Origin: Papio anubis
Taxonomy: Eukaryota; Chordata; Mammalia; Primates; Cercopithecidae
DNA: 64,000 nt
Direction of reading: 5' to 3'
Assembly (NCBI RefSeq): GCF_008728515.1
Contig: NW_022161724.1
Coordinates: 1-64,000 of the forward strand
A model generated the notes under the pieces. It had not been told where the DNA came from and did not search any database. It was given only the letters and a program-made list of their open reading frames with translations. The position numbers and the translations under genes were made by a program. Position 1 is the first letter of the stretch, and every line of letters starts with the position of its first letter. Below, in pieces: positions 47,401 through 54,285 of the stretch.

Positions 47401-50400
47401 GTGAAGGTCAATTCTGCAGGTGGTGAGTTATGCCCCTGGATAGACCCCAAGGGAGGGTGGCCCCTCAGATCTGCGCCCAGGTCCCCCAGTCAAGATCATT
47501 GTCATCATTGTCATCTTTCTCGTCTTCCTCAGTGTGAATGATGGCTAGCATTCATGGGAGGTGGAGTGCATCTATTTGAAGTGCATTTCATGCAGTGTGT
47601 AAGAGCATGAGCTCTGGAGCCTGCTTCTTGCATTTGGCACCAGCCCTTTAGCTCCTTATCTGTGTGTCCTCCGGCAGGGTACTTCATCTCTCTGTGCTCA
47701 GTTTTATCATCCGTAAAATGGGAATAGTAGGAGTACTTGCCCCCTGGAGGAACTGTGAGGATCAAATGAGTTCATCTATGAAAGCATTTAGAATGGCGCC
47801 TGGCACATAGTGATACATAACTATTAGCTGCTATTACTATCATCATTTGTGTTTAGTCATTTAATATGAAATAATAACAATCTCATGAGGTGCAGGTACT
47901 TTTATCCTATTTTCAGACAAGAACACTGAAGCTCAAAGGGTGTGAGCTATTCCTCAAGCTCACACAGTGAGAGTAGCTGGTCTTGGAACTTAGGTAGTCT
48001 TCATTTGTTTAGTCACTCAGCAAACATTTTTGAGGATCAGCTATGAGCCAGCAATATGTTAGGAGCTGGAGATACCACAGCAGGTAAAACAGGTCAGCTT
48101 GATGGTTAAGAGCATAGACTGTGGACTCCCAGACGTGTGAAGGCATCTTAGGCTCACCATTTACTAGCTGTGTGATGCTGGGGAAGTTGCTTAACCTCTC
48201 TGAGCCTGCATTTCCTCACCTGTTAGATGAGGACTGTAATTGTATCTACCAAAGGGTTGTAATGGCTACTAAGTGAGCTAATGTGTGTAAAGCAGCACAG
48301 GGTCTGCCACAAAGTCAGTGCTGAGAACATGGTGGGCTCAGGATTATTAAGATGGGCCTCCAGAGAACCTGGAACATTCAAAACCACCATTCTCTGTGGA
48401 GGGCATGGGCCTGACAGCTGGAACCCAGGACAGACAAGAATTAGGGGCGTTCAAGAAGTGGGGATGAGAAAAGAAAAGCCTTCTCCTTTCAGTAAGTGGG
48501 GAGAGTTGAAGGCCTCCTGTGTGCCCTGCCCTGGGAAGCACTGCCCTCTGCTGGCCATCTGGTGAGTTGCAGTTGCCCAAAGGGCATGTGTATTGAGACC
48601 CTACTATGTGCCAGGCACTGTTTAGAGCACTGATCGCCAAAGCACTTGGATTGACACCCATGTCAATAACCAATATTTAATTAAAACCCGCACCCCACGG
48701 TGTGAATATTTGTTTGTAAGTAATACACATATATTACTACATTAATATCATAATAAAGATAGATAAAATAGAAATTGATGGAGTAGAAATGCAAAGCAGG
48801 TAGAAAAAATAAATGTAAGTAGAAGAGCTCATATTTTCCCCAGGCATGTGAATGATCTGATGTGCCTTACTTTGGAGGCCACTGCTCTAGGGACTGGGAA
48901 CTCAAGCACAGTCCCAGTCCATGAGGAGCTGATGAAAATCAACACCAAGGCTTATGTAAGACACTTCCCAGTTTTCAAAGAGCTTTTATACATAGCATAT
49001 ACTTATAGCTACTATTTATATACATTATTTTATTTGACTTATGAAATAGTCAGGGCAAGTCTTATTGTCTCCATTTTACCAGGGAGGAAAGTGAGGCTGA
49101 GGGAGGATCAGACCCTGCCCAGGTTCTTCCTGACTCACTGAGGATCTTTTCTCATTCTCTTGGATGTGCTTTCCTGGGCAGCGTGGCTGTGTGGGCACAT
49201 GTACCTGTGTATTCTGAGCACCCGCCCAGGACTTCAACCCCGCTACGAGGAGAAACAACCTCCCAGCCTCCCAAACATCTCTTCCACCCTGTCCTCCAGC
49301 TGGTCCCTGGCCTCCCTCCCTTCCCCCACCCAGGCCGCCACTGCTGTCTTTGCAGATGCCATTGGCCTGCAGCCAGATGCCCGTGGTGTGGCCACATCTC
49401 TGGGGCTCAATGAGCGGCTCTTTGTTGTCAACCCACAGGAAGTGCATGAGCTGGTAGGGACCAGGCAGGGTGCCAGGGCCCAGGGAGGAGATCTATTTTG
49501 AGCCTGGAAGGGGTGGATTCTGGGGAGGGTCCCAGGGAGAAGAGGGAGGAAGGGCCTGGCTCTGGCTGCTGCTGGGTCCTCAGCATACAGAGAAAGGAGT
49601 GGGCTTCAGCTGATGGGGAAATTCCCAAGATTGTGCAGGGCAGGGGCTGGTAGCACTGGTTGGGAGCTCCCAAGGAGAAAGAGGAGGACCTGCCCTAGTT
49701 AGGGGTTCCCCAGGAGACAGGAGCCTAAAAGGAGGGGTCTCGGCACTGGGGAGCCCTATCCTCCAGCTGCTACAGCCCCTAGACACCCTCTACTCGCCGC
49801 TCCTGCCCTCCTAACCCTCCTGCTAACATGAGCATAGAGTCCTTGCCCCAACCCTCTCCCCCTACCCTGTGCCTTTCCCTGGATTCCTCAGGCAGCCCCC
49901 TGAGCACTCTCCCACCCGCAGACCCCACACCCTGACCAGCTGGGGCCCACTGTGGGCTCTGCTGAGGGGCTGGACCTGGTGAGTGCCAAGGACCTGGCAG
50001 GCCAGCTGACGGACCACGACTGGAGCCTCTTCAACAGCATCCACCAGGTGTGGGAAGCAGAGCTGGGGGAGGAGAGCAGGCGGCAGGAGGCCCGGCTCAG
50101 CTCGGCATTCACTGACCTCGCCTGCTGCCCCATGCCCAGGTGGAGCTAATTTACTATGCGCTGGGCCCCCAGCATCTGCGGGATGTCACCACCGCCAACC
50201 TGGAGCGCTTCATGCGCCGCTTCAACGAGCTGCAGTACTGGGTGGCCACCGAGCTGTGTCTCTGCCCAGTGCCCGGCCCCCGGGCCCAGCTGCTCAGGAA
50301 GTTCATTAAGCTGGCGGCCCAGTGAGTCCCTGTCCAGCGGGTGGGGCGTCGCCAGAGTCCCTGGGCTACCTTTTCCTAAACTCCCCTCTTTGCTTAGTAT

Positions 50401-53400
50401 GTTGCCAAATCTGCCACCCTATTTGTTCCCTGGGTCTCCTGGAGCCTCTGCCTTCCCACCGCATCCAGCTTGGGTCTCTGCAGAGGCTGGCCTGGCCGTT
50501 GTCTGGGGACACTGTGGGGGTGGCTGCTTCCCTTACCCTGAGGGTCTCTGGGTCTTCTGCTCACAGCCTCAAGGAGCAGAAGAATCTCAATTCCTTCTTT
50601 GCCGTCATGTTTGGCCTCAGCAACTCAGCCATCAGCCGCCTAGCCCACACCTGGGAGGTAGGTGTGGTTTGGAGGGCCCCCCTCCTGAGGTCAGGCCTCA
50701 GGCCCTCCTGGGAGTGCTGGATGGGGTTGGGCCTCCCCCAGAGCAGCTGCTCATCTGCCTCCCTTTCACAGCGGCTGCCGCACAAAGTCCGGAAGCTGTA
50801 CTCCGCCCTCGAGAGGCTGCTGGTGAGTGCTCAGCCCTGCCTGGCCTGGCTCTGCTAGGATCAGCTTGGCTCAGCCCTGCCCTCCAGACATCCTCACTCT
50901 TGGCTTCCCCACAGCCCCTATACCTGTCCTTTGTCACTTTCAGGGTTCCCAACCTCGGCCCGGGGCCTAGCTCCGGCCTGTGAGTTTGGGGAGCTGGCTG
51001 AGGAGGGGGTGTTCAGCACTAGGATAGGGGTTGCATGGTGCACTCTGGCCCTCAGTGTGTGTCTGCATGGGGGCAGGAGATCCTGTGAGAAGACTGGGCT
51101 GGAGCATGTGGGTGTCCGGTCCTGGGGTCTGAGGTACCAGGGCAGCGTCAGGGGCTCCAGAGCCCAAGGGCCTGGCACGGAGCGCCCATGGTGCACCAGG
51201 GCCTGTCTGCCCCTCAGGAGCTCCGAGGGGCTTGTAGAACAGGCGAGGAAAGACTTGGGGGTGGAACCTCCCACCTCCAGGAACTTTTGAGGATTTTGAC
51301 TGTTCTGGAGAGAAGCAGAGAAGAGGTACTTCATCAGCATAGCCTGGGAGCTCTTGAGAGAAAATCCACCTCGTGGGGCTCAAGGGGTTCAAAGGAGTTT
51401 ACTCTCCAGAGAGAGAAAGGGAGAGAGAGAGGAGGACAGAGAGACAGGGACAGAAAGGGACAGAGAGATGACAGACAGACTTTTCCAAGAAACTTGGGGC
51501 CCCTAAGTGCTGTGAATTTTCAGTGCTAATGGGAGGCTGGAAGCCCCGTGCTCGCCTGTGACAGAGCCCGGGTGAAACCTGGGGCTGAGGAGAGGCTGAG
51601 CTGGGGCCTCTGCACCTGCTGTGGGATGGGCATGTGGCCCCTCCTTGGTCTGGTAGGGTCTGTGGTGGCTTATGCTGTGTGCAACCCCCTCAGTGTGGCT
51701 TCTTCCCCTAGGATCCCTCATGGAACCACCGGGTGTACCGACTGGCCCTCGCCAAGCTCTCCCCTCCTGTCATCCCCTTCATGCCCCTTCTTCTCAAAGG
51801 TAACAGGGCTTCCTGCCTCCGTCCCCATTCCCACCTTCCTGCCTCTGTCCCCCCATTCCCATCAAAGCTGATCCTTCGCGCTTGAGCCGGAACTTGATTC
51901 TGGCTTTTGCGTTTGATGAAACTTGTTCTTTGCGCCGAGCCGATTCTTTTTCGATCGAAACTTTGCCGGATTTTTCGAACTTCGACGCGTTTCGAATTTC
52001 GCCTGATCCTCGATCTCGCAATGAGCGCTGGATTTGATTTTGAGTTTTGAACTTTTCGATCTCTTTGCCGGATTTCTCGATCCTCTTTTGCTGAATTTTT
52101 CGTCCTGCCGACTCGACCTGCCTGCCGACTTTGCCGAAAACCCGCATCGATCTCGACTTTGCCTGAAGAACTTTGTTCTGATCGCTTCTGATCTCGCGTT
52201 TGAACGCCAGTTTGAAATCCTGGTTTATCGCGATCCATCCCCCATTCCCTGCTTTCTGCCTCCATCTCCTGCTTCCTACCACCATCCCTCCGTTCCCCAC
52301 TTCTTGCCTCCGTCCCCCATCCCATAGTTATCTGTGTGTGCACTCACACTGTTGGAGAGATTACACCTCAAGTGCTGATGCCTCGGGGAGCGCAGAGATG
52401 AATTAGGAGTTCTTAGGCTGGAAGAATTAAGACATCCAGACAAATACGGGCTGCCTTTCAGGGCCTGAGAGATACAAGGAAATGCTGCTGGGGCCTGGAG
52501 CGGGCAGAGGCAGGGGCTCTATGGGGTGAGGTAGGCCCAAGGGAGCCGTTATGCCCTTCACCTTTTCTGGGCTACAGAGGGCAGAAGTTTGGGGACCTAT
52601 GAACAAAACCTGTCTCTTTGCAGACATGACCTTCATTCATGAGGGAAACCACACACTAGTGGAGAACCTCATCAACTTTGAGAAGATGGTGAGTTCAGGG
52701 AGCAGGTGTTGACTACTAACATAGGTTGGGGGACATGACTGTGGCCTGGGAAGGGGCAGGGCTTGGAGGCGGCTTAAACTTGTTATGAATAATATGAGGA
52801 CGAATACTTACTGTGTAATAGCCCCTGCCTTATTCCACTGCAACTGGAAGGTCTGCCAGGGTGCCAGCCTCAGAGATCTCACGATTCAACAAGAGCCCTT
52901 CCAGCCCTCTTCTCTCTAAGCCTTTCTCACCTGGCCTCTGCCTCCTGTCCTCTGCCTGGTCCCCTCTGGGGCGAAGTACACATGACCCCAGCTCTTACAG
53001 CCCCTTATCCTTGGTTCAGAGGGAGCTTGGCCTCCCTGCTGCTGCACAGGGCAGGACAGGGTTTCTCCCTCAGGCAAGAGCTCATGTCCCGGTGTTGTCC
53101 ACAGAGAATGATGGCCAGAGCTGCGCGGATGCTGCACCACTGCCGAAGCCACAATCCTGGTGAGAGGGCGGGTCCCCGGGGCGGGCAGTCCCCCACCCTA
53201 CATCCTCTGTGAAGCTCCAGGGTGGCCCTGACTCCGTGACCCCTCCCCACCCCCCGCAGTGCCTCTCTCACCACTCAGAAGCCGAGTTTCCCACCTCCAC
53301 GAGGACAGCCAGGTGGCGAGGATTTCCACATGTAAGTGGCTGGCGGTGGGAGGTGGGCGGGGAGGGAGTCCTCATGGTAGTTACTCATGGCTGGCACATC

Positions 53401-53787
53401 CTGGGCACTTGCCATGTGCCAGACACAGAGCCCGGCCCTTCCATACATGATGCTGATAATGTTCAGACTCTGTGCTCTGAGCCACAGGACTCTTCTGTCC
53501 CCTCACCTGTGGGGTGGGCAGGGACAGCCATCTTTAGGAATTGGTGATGGGAAGTGGTTGGTGGGTGGTGGAGAGCAAGAAGGCAGATGTAATATGGCTC
53601 CTTGGAGGGGGAAACGTTGAGTTCCACAAAGGGACGTCGGTGCCTCCCTGACCGCTCTCCTCCACCAGGCTCGGAGCAGTCCCTGAGCACCCGGAGTCCA
53701 GCCAGCACCTGGGCTTATGTCCAGCAGCTGAAGGTCATCGACAACCAGCGGGAACTCTCCCGCCTCTCCCGAGAGCTGGAGCCATGA
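32419..53787 (+). CDS. RAPGEF3: RAPGEF3 (EPAC1), cAMP-activated guanine nucleotide exchange factor for Rap, 925 residues, complete
   Basis: Twenty-eight coding exons in unbroken phase: 32419-32424, 32897-33109, 38993-39046, 39133-39239, 39442-39563, 39746-39920, 40539-40623, 40973-41033, 41146-41222, 41419-41565, 42025-42137, 42414-42502, 42804-42882, 43092-43242, 43328-43410, 44055-44094, 46885-46966, 47276-47422, 49356-49453, 49922-50047, 50140-50321, 50567-50657, 50772-50822, 51712-51799, 52624-52688, 53105-53159, 53260-53331, 53669-53787 (TGA at 53785-53787). Total is 2,778 nt. Domain order is DEP (membrane targeting), cyclic-nucleotide-binding, Ras exchanger motif, Ras-association-like and CDC25 catalytic domain. 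cAMP binding releases autoinhibition so the enzyme loads Rap1/2 with GTP. All introns are GT-AG except intron 13, which is AT-AC. The length is two residues above my recollection of human isoform 1, explained by one extra Glu-Pro pair. The ATG has A at -3. Confidence 0.97.
33826..33933 (-). repeat. Truncated Alu monomer, antisense
   Basis: CGCTATGTTGTCCAGGCTGG through CCACCGCGCTTGGCC: one half-unit, next to the full Alu that follows. Confidence 0.85.
33951..34262 (-). repeat. Alu, antisense, with target-site duplication
   Basis: T-rich head, then GGAGTCTTCCTCTGTCACC through CATTGCACCTGGCC. Flanked by GAGAATTCATTTCTT (33936-33950) and GAGAGTTCATTTCTT (34263-34277). Confidence 0.95.
35550..35825 (-). 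repeat. MIR element, antisense
   Basis: TATGTGCCAGACATTATTG, CACAGAGAGGTTAAGTGACA, CAGAGTTACACAGCTGCTAA: nearly full reverse MIR in RAPGEF3 intron 2. Confidence 0.85.
36188..36210. repeat. Isolated T23 tract
   Basis: A run of about 23 T with no Alu or L1 body beside it; RAPGEF3 intron 2. Confidence 0.9.
36245..36525 (-). repeat. MIR element, antisense
   Basis: CTAAGTAGTTACTATGATCC, ACAGACGAGGAAACTGAAGC, GATTTGAACCCAAGCATCTG. Confidence 0.85.
36740..36900 (+). repeat. MIR element
   Basis: GGCGTAATGCTAAGAGCATG, TTTGGAATCAGACAGACAC and a decayed core. Confidence 0.7.
38230..38490 (-). repeat. MIR element, antisense
   Basis: TATGCCAGGCAATGCTTTAA, AGGAAACTCAGGTCGGGAGG, GAGGTTAAATCACTTGTTTC, TTTGAATCCAGGAGCCTGGC. 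Confidence 0.85.
39133..39920 (+). CDS. RAPGEF3: RAPGEF3 exons 4-6: DEP domain
   Basis: Residues about 114-183 form the DEP domain, which binds phosphatidic acid and directs EPAC1 to membranes after cAMP binding. Visible parts are NLIRDRKYHLRLYRQCCSG, RELVDGILALGLGVHSRSQ and DAQFYRF. After it, at 39798-39822, comes a Glu-Pro run (GPEPEPEPV) of three EP units; I remember two in human. Confidence 0.9.
40045..40180 (+). repeat. MIR fragment
   Basis: CACTGTGTGACCTGGATCC, then CAGTTTCTTCCTCTGTAAAT; RAPGEF3 intron 6. Confidence 0.6.
40205..40425 (+). repeat. MIR element
   Basis: CCAGGTTCAAATTCCAGCTG, GGTGACCTTGAGCCTCCCCA, GTTCTGTCAAGTGAGGATAA; RAPGEF3 intron 6. Confidence 0.65.
40973..42137 (+). 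CDS. RAPGEF3: RAPGEF3 exons 8-11: cyclic-nucleotide-binding domain
   Basis: Exons 40973-41033, 41146-41222, 41419-41565 and 42025-42137 encode residues 255-386. The phosphate-binding cassette reads FGQLALVNDAPRAATI (312-327). Arg 323 is the cAMP-phosphate contact (Arg 279 in 881-residue numbering). Gln 314 (Gln 270) replaces the Glu found in PKA; this difference lets EPAC accept 2'-O-methyl cAMP analogues. The exon ending at 41565 has an unusually weak donor, AAG|GTGCTG. Confidence 0.92.
42414..44094 (+). CDS. RAPGEF3: RAPGEF3 exons 12-16: Ras exchanger motif (REM)
   Basis: Exons 42414-42502, 42804-42882, 43092-43242, 43328-43410 and 44055-44094 encode about residues 387-534. The REM starts near SGTPEKILELLLEAM and continues through TFLSDFLLTHRVFM and LRLVSQWVALYGSML. 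It packs against the CDC25 domain and carries part of the switch that relays cAMP binding. Confidence 0.88.
42883..43091 (+). other. RAPGEF3: RAPGEF3 intron 13: U12-type AT-AC intron
   Basis: The frame requires CTGCACCA|ATATCCTT at the 5' side and GTGCCCAC|CTTCCATG at the 3' side, joining codons as His-His-Phe-His. ATATCCTT is the full U12 AT-AC 5' consensus. A branch site TCCCTTGAC at 43073-43081 matches TTCCTTRAY at 8 of 9 positions, with its branch A 11 nt before the exon. The intron is 209 nt and should be removed by the minor spliceosome. No GT-AG pair nearby preserves this protein sequence. Confidence 0.95.
44541..44594 (+). repeat. Perfect 27-bp tandem duplication
   Basis: GAGAAGATGTGACTGCAGCC plus AGGATTT occurs twice without a mismatch (44541-44567 and 44568-44594), in RAPGEF3 intron 16. 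Confidence 0.97.
44790..45130 (+). repeat. Probable L2 fragment
   Basis: CCTTAGCCTGGAAGCGTCTT, then CT-rich text with CTCATCTCAGCCAAATGC, like the L2 3' region, but decayed. Confidence 0.45.
45268..45355. repeat. Near-perfect 33-bp inverted repeat (hairpin)
   Basis: Arms 45268-45300 and 45323-45355 around a 22-nt spacer. The inner 20 bases AATCTGCACTGGAGTCGGC (with the preceding base) pair completely and the outer GGACACTTT pairs completely. Only a small internal mismatch (CTGAG against the CCCTG side) interrupts. In RAPGEF3 pre-mRNA (intron 16) this would form a stem of about 33 bp. Confidence 0.9.
46390..46565 (+). repeat. MIR element
   Basis: GCAGCTGTGTGGCTTTGGGC, then CTTAACCTCTCTGAGCCTCA and ATAATGCCTGGCTTGTAGC. 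Confidence 0.8.
46758..46771 (-). promoter_or_regulatory. CTCF-type motif, minus strand
   Basis: Minus strand reads CCACCAGAGGGCTC, matching the CTCF core at 13 of 14 positions. RAPGEF3 intron 16. Confidence 0.4.
46885..49453 (+). CDS. RAPGEF3: RAPGEF3 exons 17-19: Ras-association-like domain
   Basis: Exons 46885-46966, 47276-47422 and 49356-49453 encode residues 535-643. The ubiquitin-like fold of EPAC RA domains is suggested by YDICLPDHSVLTLQLPVTAS and GWTKGQVLVKVNSAG. In EPAC1 this region mediates targeting to the nuclear pore (RANBP2), and the homologous domain in EPAC2 binds Ras. One residue (Leu in CLPDHS) differs from Arg in human as I recall. Confidence 0.85.
47590..47840 (+). repeat. 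MIR element
   Basis: GTGTAAGAGCATGAGCTCTG, CTCAGTTTTATCATCCGTAA, GGCGCCTGGCACATAGTGAT: near full length. Confidence 0.9.
47860..48000 (-). repeat. MIR fragment, antisense
   Basis: ACAAGAACACTGAAGCTCAA, then AGCTCACACAGTGAGAGTAG. Confidence 0.6.
48095..48330 (+). repeat. MIR element
   Basis: GATGGTTAAGAGCATAGACT, CATTTACTAGCTGTGTGATG, TTAACCTCTCTGAGCCTGCA. Confidence 0.9.
48541..48554 (-). promoter_or_regulatory. CTCF-type motif, minus strand
   Basis: Minus strand reads CCAGCAGAGGGCAG, a full match to CCASYAGRKGGCRS. RAPGEF3 intron 18. Confidence 0.5.
48955..49135 (-). repeat. MIR fragment, antisense
   Basis: CTCCATTTTACCAGGGAGGA, then AGTGAGGCTGAGGGAGGATC, after an AT-rich part. Confidence 0.5.
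49922..53331 (+). CDS. RAPGEF3: RAPGEF3 exons 20-27: CDC25 catalytic domain
   Basis: Eight exons encode residues 644-886. Conserved CDC25 landmarks include LDLVSAKDLAGQLTDHDWSL, FNSIHQVELIYYALG, FMRRFNELQYWVATELC, FFAVMFGLSNSAISRL, PPVIPFMPLLLKDMTFIHEG and NLINFEKMRMMARAARML. This domain opens the Rap nucleotide pocket by inserting a helical hairpin. The last exon (53669-53787) adds a basic/acidic tail ending RELSRLSRELEP. Confidence 0.92.
51801..51865 (+). repeat. Pyrimidine-rich imperfect repeat, left part
   Basis: Units such as CTTCCTGCCTCNGTCCCCATTCCCA, about 25 bp long and written here as a consensus of 20 plus 5 bases, occur at about 51809-51861. They stop abruptly where the anomalous block begins. 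The same kind of text resumes at about 52235. Confidence 0.7.
51866..52234. other. Compositionally foreign block in RAPGEF3 intron 24
   Basis: By eye this block has about 36 CpGs (near one per 10 bp), about 11 TCGA and about 10 GATC words, and one TA dinucleotide (TTTATCG near 52225). The flanking intron has almost no CpG. No CTA, TCA or TTA occurs between about 51,868 and 52,222, so all three minus-strand frames stay open. The word CTTTGCCG recurs (about 51963, 52062, 52131). It is not Alu, L1, L2, MIR, an LTR or a transposon that I know. It has none of the CpG-to-TpG decay expected of old methylated primate DNA. I cannot name its source; foreign DNA, an assembly chimera or a gap-fill error all fit. 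Confidence 0.85.
52235..52327 (+). repeat. Pyrimidine-rich imperfect repeat, right part
   Basis: Resumes CCCCCATTCCCTGCTTTCTG and TCTTGCCTCCGTCCCCCATC after the anomalous block, so that block interrupts one repeat tract. Confidence 0.7.
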
Positions 53788-54285
53788 GGAGGGGCTGGGA
53801 CTAGAGCTGGAGCAGGCACTTGTGGTCTGGAAAGCCAGGGCGTGCCGGGCCAAGATACCCACAGGCTGGCCACAGCTGAGCAGGGCTCTCTGTGGAGTGG
53901 ACTCGAGTCCCTGGAGCAGGCAGCGTGGAGGCAGCCGTCCCCTGTGATGACTGGCGGCTAAGGAGGACCTTGGAGTGGACCCAAGCCGGGAATAAGGAAT
54001 GACCCAAGGCCAAGGAAAGGGGGACAGAGAGGCCCCAGGAGTGGGTGGAGAGTGGAGTGCGCTGGGATGTTGTGTGCAATAGAGAGCTCTCCACACCAGG
54101 TGTTTTCCAGATTCTGTGCCTCTGGCTTTGTTGTCCAGCCAGGCCTGCAGTTTGTTTTCACAGTGGACACAGAGAGAGGCTGCATGTGTGTACCGTGTGT
54201 GGCAAGGGCAGGGCCTTGGCCTGGGGCAGGGGCCCCCTGCTTTCTTTCTACAGCATCTGAGATAAACATCGGGCAGTGGGGCTTG
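53788..54285 (+). other. RAPGEF3: RAPGEF3 3' UTR (approximate end)
   Basis: About 0.5 kb after the TGA. No AATAAA is present; the best signal is the variant GATAAA at 54261-54266, so the end shown is an estimate. Confidence 0.6.
54261..54266 (+). terminator. RAPGEF3: Candidate RAPGEF3 poly(A) signal, variant GATAAA
   Basis: A weak hexamer variant about 475 bases after the stop codon, followed by GT-rich sequence at 54275-54305. Confidence 0.45.

Noticed and set aside
51708..52343. 211-codon and overlapping 168-codon minus-strand frames through the foreign block
   Set aside because: Their ends lie in the pyrimidine repeat and the frames are open because stops are absent in all three phases, so I do not call a gene. 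The block itself is reported as an anomaly.
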